Source: Planctomycetota bacterium
Lineage (GTDB): Bacteria > Planctomycetota > UBA8108 > UBA1146 > JAJFFE01
DNA length: 36,965 nt
Direction: 5' to 3'
Assembly (NCBI GenBank): GCA_021776775.1
Contig: JAJFFE010000095.1
Span: 1-36,965 of the forward strand
In this document: positions 24,432 through 32,953 of the stretch, one piece after another
Layout: every line of letters begins with the position of its first letter
Position numbering within the stretch: position 1 is the stretch's first letter
Program-made: the position numbers and the translations under genes
Notes under the pieces: generated by a model
What the model was told of the DNA's origin: nothing
What the model saw: only the letters and a program-made list of their open reading frames with translations
The model's database searches: none

Positions 24432-24690
24432 TGATACTCCAGGGCCGTTACTGCGTCTCAGCCCCCTAGAACCGCGGAAAAACGAGGGGACGTCCGTGAC
24501 GGGAGAGCGGTTCCGACAATGTCTCCAGAAACCGCAAACGGCGTAACTTAGGACCGAGGTGCAAGGGTGTCAAGGACCCGGGACGAAGCGTCTATATCGC
24601 CATTTGCGCCCCGATGGCGGCCAGGCCGCCGCCGGGGTCGAACGCGTGACGACTCCCGATGCTATGCTTCTTTGAAAGGGGCGAATTCGT

Positions 24691-24858
24691 ATGCCCGACA
24701 AAGCCCGCGGCCTGGAACTCGAGCTCGAACAAGCGCACGCACTGCTCGATCAGTATGGGATCGCACGGATAGATCCTGAGTCAATGATGATCCTCAGTGT
24801 GCGGGGACGTCTCGAAATGCTGCTAGAGCAAGCGCGTCAGAGCGACCAGGTCTTGTAG
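24691..24858 (+). CDS. Small acidic helical protein, 55 residues
   Basis: An open frame from ATG 24691 to TAG 24856-24858, preceded by GAAAGGGG about 8 nt upstream. The protein is compact and mostly helical: ARGLELELEQAHALLDQYG, then DPESMMILSVRGRLEMLLEQ, with regular Leu spacing suggesting an amphipathic helical hairpin. No Cys, signal or TM segment. Composition is normal for a folded protein and unlike shadow frames here. It lies between the divergent ABC operon and the MDR gene. Family not recognised; function unknown. Confidence 0.6.
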   Translation: MPDKARGLELELEQAHALLDQYGIARIDPESMMILSVRGRLEMLLEQARQSDQVL

Positions 24859-25018
24859 ACGCACGCTCGGTGGTGCGGTGGTGGTGCCGTGACGGACAAC
24901 GTCTCGCGAAGTCGCCGCACCCCTTGCGCGCTCTCCACAAGTCTCCGAGAATTCCAGACGACCCGGTCGCTGTCCCCAGCCCCGCTTCAACCCGTGAAGC
25001 GTAGTCGTCGGAACTCTC

Positions 25019-26047
25019 ATGCGTCGCTACCAGCTCAATGAGTTTGGTGAAGAACGGCTGACACTCGCCCGCGGAGAGTGCGCTGTACTCGAACCTGGCG
25101 AGGTTCGGGTCGCTATTGGCGCGTTGAGCATCAACTATCGAGATCTGTTGGTGATCCGGGGCCAGTACAACCCGCGGCTCGCGCTGCCCATCGTTCCGTT
25201 GAGCGACGGCGCCGGCGAAGTCATCGAAGTCGGTCCCCAGGTCGATCGCTTCGCGGTCGGCGATCGGGTGACCACGCACTTCGTCTCTGGCTGGCTGGAG
25301 GGCCCCTACCGGGGCGAGTACGCCTCCACCACGCTCGGAACTCCCGGTCCCGGAGTGGCGTGCGACGAAGTCGCGCTGCCCGCTGACGCCCTGGTGCGAA
25401 CGCCGAGTCACCTCGACGACGGCGAAGCGGCCACGCTCCCGATCGCCGCGCTCACCGCATGGAGCGCGCTCGTCACCGAAGGCAACGTGCGACCGGGCGA
25501 CTCCGTCCTCACGTTGGGCACCGGTGGCGTCTCCATTTTCGCGCTGCAACTCGGCTGTGCGCTGGGTGCCGACGTCTGGGTGACAAGCAAAAGTGACGAG
25601 AAGCTCGCCCGCGCCACCGCGCTCGGCGCGGTGCAGACGATCAACTACCGCACGCACCCGCAGTGGGAGCGCGAAGTCCGCACGCGCACCGAGGGTCGCG
25701 GCGTCGATCTGGTCGTCGAGAACGGCGGAGTCGGAACGCTCAGCCAGTCGCTGGTCGCCGTTCGACCCGGCGGCACGGTGGCGCTGCTCGGCGCCCTCAC
25801 CGGCCTTCAAGGCGAAGTCGACATCGCGCCGATACTGATGAAGCGAGTCCGTGTGGCCGGAATCCTCGTCGACTCGCGCTCGGCGTTCGAAGCCATGCTA
25901 TCGTTCATCGAGACGCACCAGATCAAACCGATCGTGCACCGACGTTACCCCTTCGAGTCGCTCGCAACCGCGCTCGGGGACCTAGCCAGTGGAGACCACT
26001 TCGGCAAGATCGTGATCGAGATGACCCAGAGAGACAGCGACGCATGA
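25019..26047 (+). CDS. Zinc-independent MDR oxidoreductase (quinone-oxidoreductase-like)
   Basis: The 342-residue protein of the medium-chain dehydrogenase/reductase superfamily starts at ATG 25019. The N-terminal GroES-like catalytic domain has INYRDLLVIRGQYN, where the catalytic-zinc Cys of classic alcohol dehydrogenases is replaced, and PLSDGAGEVIEVG. The Rossmann domain has VLTLGTGGVSIFALQLGCALGADVWVTS (key: G-T-G-G-V-S) and GRGVDLVVENGG. It should reduce a quinone, enone or similar substrate with NAD(P)H, like the NAD(P)-dependent 'alcohol dehydrogenase' group common in bacteria. The four-residue structural zinc Cys lobe is absent. Its stop overlaps the ppk1 start (ATGA), so the two are translationally coupled, an unusual pairing. 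Confidence 0.92.
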   Translation: MRRYQLNEFGEERLTLARGECAVLEPGEVRVAIGALSINYRDLLVIRGQYNPRLALPIVPLSDGAGEVIEVGPQVDRFAVGDRVTTHFVSGWLEGPYRGEYASTTLGTPGPGVACDEVALPADALVRTPSHLDDGEAATLPIAALTAWSALVTEGNVRPGDSVLTLGTGGVSIFALQLGCALGADVWVTSKSDEKLARATALGAVQTINYRTHPQWEREVRTRTEGRGVDLVVENGGVGTLSQSLVAVRPGGTVALLGALTGLQGEVDIAPILMKRVRVAGILVDSRSAFEAMLSFIETHQIKPIVHRRYPFESLATALGDLASGDHFGKIVIEMTQRDSDA

Positions 26048-28251
26048 ACGGTCAGCCAGCCAACCCGCTGCCGGACCCCGATGAACCGGCGGCGGACGAC
26101 GGCGAGATCGTTCCGTCCGACGCCCCGGACCAGAAGCTCATGCGATCCAATCCCGGCTTCGGCAACTACTTCAATCGTGAGCTCAGCTTGTTGCAGTTCA
26201 ACTTGCGCGTGTTGCAGCTCGCCCAAGATCTGACGATCCCGCTGCTCGAACGTCTACGATTCCTCGCCATCAGCTCGACGAACCTCGACGAGTTCTTCGA
26301 GATTCGCGTGTCCGGACTGAAACAACACGTCGCGTTCGATGTTCCGCTGTCTTCCGCGGACCGGCTCTCACCTCGCCAAGCGCTTACTCACATCTCCGAC
26401 GCTTGTCGCAATCTCGTGTCGGAACAGTACCGAGTGCTGAACGAGGAGATTCTTCCCGCGCTCGACGAAGAAGGCGTGCGCGTCGTGCGTCGGACCGACT
26501 GGACGCCCGAGCAAGCGCGCTGGGTCGCCGACTATTTCGAAGAGTTCGTGCTTCCCGTGCTCACGCCGGTCGGACTCGACCCGGCGCACCCGTTCCCGCG
26601 AATCCTCAACAAGAGTCTCAACTTCATCGTCGGGCTCAAAGGCAAAGACGCGTTCGGTCGCTCGAGCCGTGCCGCGGTGGTGCAGGCGCCCCGCGTGGTG
26701 CCGCGCTTGATCGAGTTCCCGAAAGAGATCAGTGAAAAAGCGCACGAGTTCGTGCTCCTCTCGTCCGTCATTCATTCCAACGTGGGCGCGCTGTTCCCCG
26801 GCATGAAGATCCAAGGGTGCTACCAATTCCGCGTGACACGCGACAGCGACCTGTGGGTCGACGAAGAAGAAGTCGACGATTTGCTGAACGCGTTGCGAGG
26901 GGAGCTGCTCAGTCGCCGGTTCTCGGGTCCGGTCCGTCTCGAGGTGGCCAACAACTGCACCGTAGAGATGCGGGACTACCTTCTGCAACTGTTCAAACTG
27001 AAGGCGGACGATCTCTACTCCGTCGACGGGCCGGTCAATCTCCATCGACTCAGCGCGCTGTACGACCTCGTCGACGTACCGAAGCTTAAGTTCCCGTTGC
27101 TCAAGTCGGGAACTCCGACCGGTCTCGAGGCGGGCACCGATATCTTCAAAGCGATGCGTCGCGGACCACTGCTACTACACCATCCGTTTCAGTCGTTCAG
27201 TCCCGTCGTCGATTTGTTGCGCAGCGCCGCACGAGATCCGAACGTGCTCGCCATTCGGCAGACGGTGTACCGCACCGGCAACGACTCTCCGCTGGTCGCC
27301 GCACTCATAGAAGCGGCGCGCGCCGGCAAAGAAGTCACCGCAGTCGTCGAACTCCGTGCTCGCTTCGATGAAGCCGCGAACATAGACCTCGCCACGCAAC
27401 TCCAAGAAGCAGGGGCGAAGGTTGTCTACGGTATCGTGGGCTACAAGGCGCACTCGAAGATGCTGCTGATCGTTCGCCGCGAAGGCAAACGGATCCGCCG
27501 CTACGTGCACCTCGGCACCGGGAACTATCACAGCGGCACGGCAAAGGCGTACACCGACTTCGGCCTGCTCACCTGCGACGAGGTCATCGGGCAAGACGTT
27601 CACAACTTGTTCCAACAGCTGACCGGACTCGGCAAGGTCAGCAACCTCGGCAAACTCTTGCAGTCACCGTTCACGCTACACAGCACGGTCATCGATTTGA
27701 TCGAAGCGGAGACCGCAGCGGCGGTCGCCGGTCGCGAAGCGCGGGTCGTCGCCAAGATGAACGCACTCATCGAGCCGCAAGTGATCGAAGCGCTGTACCG
27801 CGCCTCCTGCGCTGGAGTCGAGATCGACTTGGTCATTCGCGGGACGTGCTGCTTGCGGCCGGGCGTACCCGGCCTCTCCGAGAACATCAAAGTGCGATCG
27901 ATCATGGGACGCTTCTTGGAGCACAGCCGAATCTTCTACTTCTACGCTGACGGCCAGGAGCTAGCGTACGCGTCGAGCGCCGACTGGATGCCGCGAAACT
28001 TCTTTCGTCGAGTAGAGACCGCATTCCCGATCGAGAAGAAGAAGCAGCGACGACGGGTGATCGAGGAAGGACTCATTCCGTACCTCGAGGACAACACCAA
28101 CGCGTGGGAGCTGCAACCGGATGGCTCCTACGTGCGCGTTCAGTGCGCGGACAAAGAGCCGCGCTTCTCGGCGCAGGAACACTTACTCAACCTACTCGGG
28201 GACGGGTCGCCCTACTACGATCAGATCATACCCTTGCGTGGCGAGGATTGA
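26044..28251 (+). CDS. ppk1: Polyphosphate kinase 1
   Basis: The 735-residue enzyme makes polyphosphate from ATP reversibly. ATG 26044 overlaps the preceding stop by 4 nt; the frame is open further upstream, but only inside the MDR gene. Landmarks: FNRELSLLQFNLRVL and FLAISSTNLDEFFEIRV at the start, the catalytic His in YKAHSKMLLI (H470), a second conserved His in HSRIFYF (H627), and HLGTGNYHSGTAKAYTDFGLLT. The two His are 157 residues apart, the same spacing as H435 and H592 of the E. coli enzyme. An acidic N-terminal extension of about 37 residues precedes the domain. The last 60 bp overlap the opposing ppx gene. Confidence 0.97.
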   Translation: MNGQPANPLPDPDEPAADDGEIVPSDAPDQKLMRSNPGFGNYFNRELSLLQFNLRVLQLAQDLTIPLLERLRFLAISSTNLDEFFEIRVSGLKQHVAFDVPLSSADRLSPRQALTHISDACRNLVSEQYRVLNEEILPALDEEGVRVVRRTDWTPEQARWVADYFEEFVLPVLTPVGLDPAHPFPRILNKSLNFIVGLKGKDAFGRSSRAAVVQAPRVVPRLIEFPKEISEKAHEFVLLSSVIHSNVGALFPGMKIQGCYQFRVTRDSDLWVDEEEVDDLLNALRGELLSRRFSGPVRLEVANNCTVEMRDYLLQLFKLKADDLYSVDGPVNLHRLSALYDLVDVPKLKFPLLKSGTPTGLEAGTDIFKAMRRGPLLLHHPFQSFSPVVDLLRSAARDPNVLAIRQTVYRTGNDSPLVAALIEAARAGKEVTAVVELRARFDEAANIDLATQLQEAGAKVVYGIVGYKAHSKMLLIVRREGKRIRRYVHLGTGNYHSGTAKAYTDFGLLTCDEVIGQDVHNLFQQLTGLGKVSNLGKLLQSPFTLHSTVIDLIEAETAAAVAGREARVVAKMNALIEPQVIEALYRASCAGVEIDLVIRGTCCLRPGVPGLSENIKVRSIMGRFLEHSRIFYFYADGQELAYASSADWMPRNFFRRVETAFPIEKKKQRRRVIEEGLIPYLEDNTNAWELQPDGSYVRVQCADKEPRFSAQEHLLNLLGDGSPYYDQIIPLRGED

Positions 28252-29721
28252 CGCTTCGGTGGCTAGGTCGGCGGCCGTGACCGGTCGCTCTTCGAGCCAC
28301 TTAGAATCAACGCCCAACTCCAAGGTGAGACCCTCTACGGAGATCTCTAGGGACGGCGGTGGAGAGGTGTCTCGACTCCGGTGCAGCAAGACGGCGAGCC
28401 GCAGAAGAATGATCAGCCACAACCCGACCTGGCGATCGAGGTGATCGAACTCGTCGATGATCTCCGGAAGCAACTTCTTGCGGTGTAGTCGAACCAAGAG
28501 CGCCAGGTTGACTTGATCGCCTCTCGCGAATCCATCCATGCGCGCGTTGCGAATCAAGTACTCGCCGTGTTTGTGATAGCCCACGTGCGAAATGGCCAAC
28601 CCTACCTCGTGCAGCCGCGCCCCCCACGAAATCAGACGTCGCGGGTAGTCATCGGTGACGCCGAGGGGCTGTGCGACCTGACCGAGGAGCTGAAGCCCGG
28701 TCGCTTCCACCCGTAACGACTGAGCTTCATCGACTTGGAATCGCCGAACGAAACTCCACACCGTGCGGTCACGGACGTCCTCGTGTTGGAACCGGCCGTG
28801 GAGGTCATACAAGAGGCCTTCGCGAAGGCCGCCCGCCGTCGCCATCATGTGATCGATCTCGAACGTCTCGAACGCCGCCAACAGAATAGCAAGCCCCCCG
28901 GGCAACACCGGGCGTCGGTCCGCCTTCAGCCCGCCGAGCTGCACGTTGTCGATGCTGTCCGCCGCGATCAACGCCTTGCGCAGCTTCCGCAGCCCTTTCG
29001 CGGTCACCCCACCGGTCGACCACTCCGCCTCGCACAAGATGCTCTCGATCGCGTGCGCCGTTCCCGACGAACCGAGACACGCGTCCCACGAACTCGGACG
29101 AAAGGTGCGCACCAACTCCTGGAACTCGACCCGGGCCGCCGTGACTGCTTGCTTGAACGCGTCGCGAGTGAGTTCACCATCTGGGAAAAAGCGTCGACTG
29201 TACGATACGCACCCGATACTGATCGACTCCGCTTCGATCAGCTCGGGTCCCTCTCCGAGAATGAACTCGGTACTACCGCCCCCGATATCGATCACCAACC
29301 GACGACCGAGTCGCGGCGCGGACGAGTGCACAACTCCCAAGTAGACGAGACGCGCCTCTTCGATGCCCGATATGACATCGATGGGGTGGCCGATCGCTTT
29401 CTCACAGGACTCGATGAACGAGCCGATACGCCGCGCCTTGCGAAAGGTGTTGGTGCCGACCACACGAACGTGACCGGGCGGCAGGTTGCGCAACTGCTCA
29501 CCGAAGCGCTCCAAGCACGCCAGCGCTCGACGCCGAGACTTCTTGTCGAGCTCGCGGTTGTCTTGCAGCCCGCCGGCCAAACGCACGCGCTCTCGCTGCC
29601 GATCGATGACCCTCACTTCGCCCGAGAACAGCTGCGCCATGATCATGTGAAAGCTGTTCGATCCGAGATCGACGGCGGCGCCGAGTGGAGGATCTCCGCT
29701 GTTGTCGGACCAGTCGAACAC
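28192..29721 (-). CDS. ppx: Exopolyphosphatase / guanosine pentaphosphate phosphohydrolase family
   Basis: The 509-residue protein has the Ppx/GppA phosphatase fold: GAAVDLGSNSFHMIMAQL (P-loop-like phosphate 1), VGTNTFRKARR, SGIEEARLVYLGV, VIDIGGGSTEFI (phosphate 2), and GSSGTAHAIESIL. A C-terminal helical HD-like domain has RLHEVGLAISHVGYHKHGEYLI. It removes terminal phosphate from polyphosphate or pppGpp. I chose GTG 29721: GAAGGG lies 8 nt upstream and it is 5 nt after the sixA stop. The frame upstream to 29904 is Arg/Ser-rich and lies inside sixA. It overlaps ppk1 tail to tail by 60 bp, so the polyphosphate-making and -degrading genes are convergent. Confidence 0.95.
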   Translation of the reverse strand: MFDWSDNSGDPPLGAAVDLGSNSFHMIMAQLFSGEVRVIDRQRERVRLAGGLQDNRELDKKSRRRALACLERFGEQLRNLPPGHVRVVGTNTFRKARRIGSFIESCEKAIGHPIDVISGIEEARLVYLGVVHSSAPRLGRRLVIDIGGGSTEFILGEGPELIEAESISIGCVSYSRRFFPDGELTRDAFKQAVTAARVEFQELVRTFRPSSWDACLGSSGTAHAIESILCEAEWSTGGVTAKGLRKLRKALIAADSIDNVQLGGLKADRRPVLPGGLAILLAAFETFEIDHMMATAGGLREGLLYDLHGRFQHEDVRDRTVWSFVRRFQVDEAQSLRVEATGLQLLGQVAQPLGVTDDYPRRLISWGARLHEVGLAISHVGYHKHGEYLIRNARMDGFARGDQVNLALLVRLHRKKLLPEIIDEFDHLDRQVGLWLIILLRLAVLLHRSRDTSPPPSLEISVEGLTLELGVDSKWLEERPVTAADLATEASILATQGYDLIVVGRPVPE

Positions 29722-29726
29722 GGGAG

Positions 29727-30362
29727 CTACCCTTCGATTCGGCCGAGTTGACGCAGGGCTCGCGGCGGGAGCATCCACAACAACTCGGCGCGCGTCGCCA
29801 GCGATCTCGGTGACGCAACTCTTGGTGACACCTCTGGTGACGCCCGACTCCCGGCCGACGCGCCGGGGAGTTCCCACGGGAATTCCAGGCAGACCGTCCC
29901 GCACTTCTTCAGGAACACGGAACCGAACGGACCGCCGATCGCCTCGGCGATGATCCGATCGAGGTTAGGCGCGTGGCCAGCACAGAGTACTCCGCCGTCG
30001 TCGAATTCGTGGCTCGCTTGCATGGAGTGGAGCGTCGAGAACAACTCCAAAGGATTGGCGCTGGGTTCGAGCGAATCGGTGACTTCCAGCGCACCTTCCA
30101 CTTCGAGTAGATCGGCGACGATCTCCGCCGTTTCGACCGCACGCAAAAGCGAGCTGGTCAGAATCACGGCCGGTCGGACTTTCAACGCCCGCAAGCCGAG
30201 CGCCGCCGCTGCCGTCCGTGTGCGACCGCGATCGGAGAGCGAGCGAGCGGCATCGGAACACGGCTCGTCGAGCGACTCGTCTTCCAACGAGTCGGCGAGC
30301 CGCGAGGGCAAACTCGTTCCGCCGGGCACCGCGATCCCGTGACGCATCAAGTAAACGAGCAT
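29727..30362 (-). CDS. SixA-type histidine phosphatase family protein
   Basis: The 211-residue protein starts at ATG 30362 because AGGAGG is 7 nt upstream; a second in-frame ATG six bases earlier is too close to it. The histidine phosphatase signature is LMRHG (His8, phosphate acceptor), with SDRGRTRTAAAALGLRAL, SSLLRAVETAEIVADLL and the second catalytic His in CAGHAPNLDRII. SixA removes phosphate from phosphohistidine in phosphorelay proteins, and related enzymes act on small phosphates. It is longer than E. coli SixA (161 residues), with a linker near 25-45 and a tail. It is operonic with ppx; in several bacteria sixA lies beside ppx/ppk. Confidence 0.92.
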   Translation of the reverse strand: MLVYLMRHGIAVPGGTSLPSRLADSLEDESLDEPCSDAARSLSDRGRTRTAAAALGLRALKVRPAVILTSSLLRAVETAEIVADLLEVEGALEVTDSLEPSANPLELFSTLHSMQASHEFDDGGVLCAGHAPNLDRIIAEAIGGPFGSVFLKKCGTVCLEFPWELPGASAGSRASPEVSPRVASPRSLATRAELLWMLPPRALRQLGRIEG

Positions 30363-30527
30363 CGGCATCCCTCCTGAGGACAACGGTTATGGTACTACAA
30401 CCGGTCTATCTCGTCTGCCGGTCGACGAGCAAATCCCGTTGCATCGCTGGCACGACCGCCCCACCATGTCACGACTTGTTCATGAGTATCACCACGTCGG
30501 GCCAAGACCTTCAACGGATGGGGACGC

Positions 30528-32945
30528 ATGGGGACGCCGCAAGATTCGCCCAACGAACAGCGGAAGTATCCGGAAGTATCGATCAGCGCGGTCGTCTTCG
30601 CGATCTTCATCGGGATCGTCATGAACGCGTCGATCACGCTCGCCGGCCTTCGCATCGGCTTCACGATCACCGGCTCGGCGATCGCTGCGTTACTCGGCTT
30701 CGGTATCCTGCGTGGCATTCTCCGACGCGGATCGATCCTCGAGACGAACATCGCTCAGACGGTCGCTTCCGGCGTGAACATCCCCAACTCCGGAGTGATC
30801 TTCACGGTCCCCGTGCTCATCATCTTGGGCACCACCGACTTCAGCGCGGGGTCGGCCGACTTCTGGTTGCTGACGTTCTCGTGTGTCGCCGGTGGACTAC
30901 TCGGCTGCGCGTTCATCATTCCGTTGCGTAAGCAGATGATCGATATCGATCGACTGCGTTTTCCCACGGCGACCGGCGTCGCGACCATTCTCAAGTCGCC
31001 GGGCGCCGGCCCCAAGAAGGCGCTGGTCCTCCTGGTCGGAGTCGTCATCGCGGGGCTGCTGCAACTTCCCAAGGGGTTGCCCGGAATCCCTCGTAACGCG
31101 ACGGTCGAACAGCTCGACGCCTTGGTCGCCAGCGAGCGCGTTTCTCCGGAAACGGCGGAGTTCACACGGACTTTGGACTCGTGGATCGAACAGAAGCGCG
31201 CCCCAGACCCTGTCGTCGAGCACGGACGTCGCGAGGCGAATCGCATCGAACTGCAGCAAAAGTTCGACGCGGGTGGGAACGTCGCCCAACAACTCGCGGC
31301 CGCCAAGGTTGCGCTGGCCGACAGCTCCGTTCAGGTCCCCCTCAACGTCGCACTCGAGGCATACCGCGCGTCGCAGGGAGAGGTCGAGTGGGAGTCGCTC
31401 CGCCGCAAGAAGCTCGGTTGGGCGCAGAATCCCCTGCCCGGTTACGCCGACATCGATCTCCGCGCCGCACCGGTCACCGAACAACGAGACACGGACGGTG
31501 ACGGGGTCGCCGAAACGGTGCTGACGCGCGGCTCTGACCGCGACCAGAACGGGAAGCCCGATCTGCTGCTCACGGACAGTCAGTTCGACGCCGGTCGTTG
31601 GCTCGGCCTTCCCGACGAAATGCAGCTGGTCTTCGCGATCGCGCCGTTCGCGCTCGGCGCTGGCTTCATCACCGGCTTCGCCGGGCTCTTTGTTCTCGCC
31701 GGTGGCATTCTAGCGTTTCTGTTCTTGAACCCGATCGCATTCAACCTCGGCTGGTTTCCGGCGACGACGGTCGCGCACGCGGTGCCGGGGCTCGGGTACT
31801 CCCTGTTCAACCGACCGCTCGGCATCGGCCTGCTGCTCGGTGGAGCGGGCATGGGCATCCTCGCGTCGTTGCCGGCGATCAAAGAAGCGTTACGCTCGAT
31901 CATCGCGAGCTCACGCGCCGGGAGTTCGTCCGGCTCCGACGAGCTCGGCTTTCGACCGATCGCCTTCGCGTGCGCACTTGCGCTCGTTCTTCTGTTCATC
32001 GCGGCCGACTACGTCGGACACCGTCCACTGAACGACACCTGCCCGGTGACGTCAGGCGTGACGACCGACGCCAGCCGCGTGCACGCGGGGTACGTCATCG
32101 AGTTTTCGTCCGAAGAGGCCGCGACCGAGTGGATGAGCGGACCCGAAGATGTGCGAAGCGAGTTCTTGGCCACGCACAACGCTCGACCCGGCTTGCTGGC
32201 GGGGTTGAACCTTCACTTGCGCGCGCTCTTGATCGCCATCATCGGCGCCCTCTGGATGTGGTTCGCGGGAATCATCATCGCGCAGTGCACTGGAATGACC
32301 GACTGGTCGCCGATCTCCGGCATGGCGCTCTTGACCGTAGTGCTGGTCATGTTGCTGGCCGGAACCGGCGCCGTGTTCGGCGCCGTCCTGATCGGAGCCG
32401 CGCTCTGCGTCGCAATCACGCTGGCGTCCGACATGATGGGCGACATGAAGACCGGCTACCTCGTCGGCGCGCAGCCTCGTCGCCAACAACTCTTGGAACT
32501 CGGCGTGGTGTGGATCGGGCCGATCGTCGCCATGTTCACGATCCTCTTCATCGTGAACTACAACACCAGCCAAGGCGGTCCGGCGCTAGGCCCGGGGTCG
32601 CCGCTGCAGACCGGGGCACCGCAAGCGCAAGCGCTCGCCGCGATCATCAACGGGATCCAGGGAGGCGACATGCCGTACGCCCTGTACGCGCTCGGGGCGA
32701 TCGCCGGCGCGATCCTCGGGCTCGGCGCATTCTCCGGGCTCGGAGTACTCGTCGGTCTCTCGATGTATCTGCCGTTCATGTATATCGCGACGTACGGGAT
32801 CGGGTGTGTCGCGAACATTGCACTACGCAAACTCCGCGGCCCGCACTGGGTCGAAGAGTGGGGTGTCCCGTTCGCGGCGGGGCTGATCGTCGGCGACTCC
32901 GTCGTCGAGATGACTATCAACGGCATCCAAATGGCATTGGGTTAG
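30528..32945 (+). CDS. OPT-family oligopeptide transporter with extramembrane insertion
   Basis: The 805-residue polytopic membrane protein starts at ATG 30528 with GGATGGGG upstream. OPT landmarks: VNIPNSGVIFTVPVLIILG, DRLRFPTATGVATIL near the first third, NPIAFNLGWFPATTVAHAVPG, GMTDWSPISGMALLT, and ASDMMGDMKTGYLVGAQPRRQQ, the family's most recognisable segment. OPT proteins are proton-driven importers of peptides or metal chelates. Two hydrophilic insertions separate TM blocks. The first (about 185-365) includes helical and Gln/Glu-rich parts, then DTDGDG (321-326) and DRDQNGKPD (337-345), which look like Ca-binding Asp loops. A second (about 505-560) follows YVGHRPLNDTCPVT. Substrate unknown. 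A small membrane protein gene follows 8 nt downstream. Confidence 0.93.
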   Translation: MGTPQDSPNEQRKYPEVSISAVVFAIFIGIVMNASITLAGLRIGFTITGSAIAALLGFGILRGILRRGSILETNIAQTVASGVNIPNSGVIFTVPVLIILGTTDFSAGSADFWLLTFSCVAGGLLGCAFIIPLRKQMIDIDRLRFPTATGVATILKSPGAGPKKALVLLVGVVIAGLLQLPKGLPGIPRNATVEQLDALVASERVSPETAEFTRTLDSWIEQKRAPDPVVEHGRREANRIELQQKFDAGGNVAQQLAAAKVALADSSVQVPLNVALEAYRASQGEVEWESLRRKKLGWAQNPLPGYADIDLRAAPVTEQRDTDGDGVAETVLTRGSDRDQNGKPDLLLTDSQFDAGRWLGLPDEMQLVFAIAPFALGAGFITGFAGLFVLAGGILAFLFLNPIAFNLGWFPATTVAHAVPGLGYSLFNRPLGIGLLLGGAGMGILASLPAIKEALRSIIASSRAGSSSGSDELGFRPIAFACALALVLLFIAADYVGHRPLNDTCPVTSGVTTDASRVHAGYVIEFSSEEAATEWMSGPEDVRSEFLATHNARPGLLAGLNLHLRALLIAIIGALWMWFAGIIIAQCTGMTDWSPISGMALLTVVLVMLLAGTGAVFGAVLIGAALCVAITLASDMMGDMKTGYLVGAQPRRQQLLELGVVWIGPIVAMFTILFIVNYNTSQGGPALGPGSPLQTGAPQAQALAAIINGIQGGDMPYALYALGAIAGAILGLGAFSGLGVLVGLSMYLPFMYIATYGIGCVANIALRKLRGPHWVEEWGVPFAAGLIVGDSVVEMTINGIQMALG

Positions 32946-32953
32946 GGCCGGAC

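Noticed and set aside
24432..24690. Zur-type operator upstream of the ABC cluster
   Set aside because: I looked for an AT-rich inverted repeat and found none, so zinc control is not claimed from sequence.
25663..26043. 127-codon upstream extension of ppk1
   Set aside because: Arg-rich shadow of the MDR gene; the true start at 26044 overlaps that gene's stop in ATGA form.
28805..29751. Plus-strand frames opposite ppx
   Set aside because: Shadow frames; ppx motifs (DLGSNSFHM, IGGGSTEFI) define the minus strand.
31598..32953. Arg-rich plus-strand open frame through the OPT gene
   Set aside because: A shadow of OPT in another frame; only its last part from ATG 32954 is a real gene.
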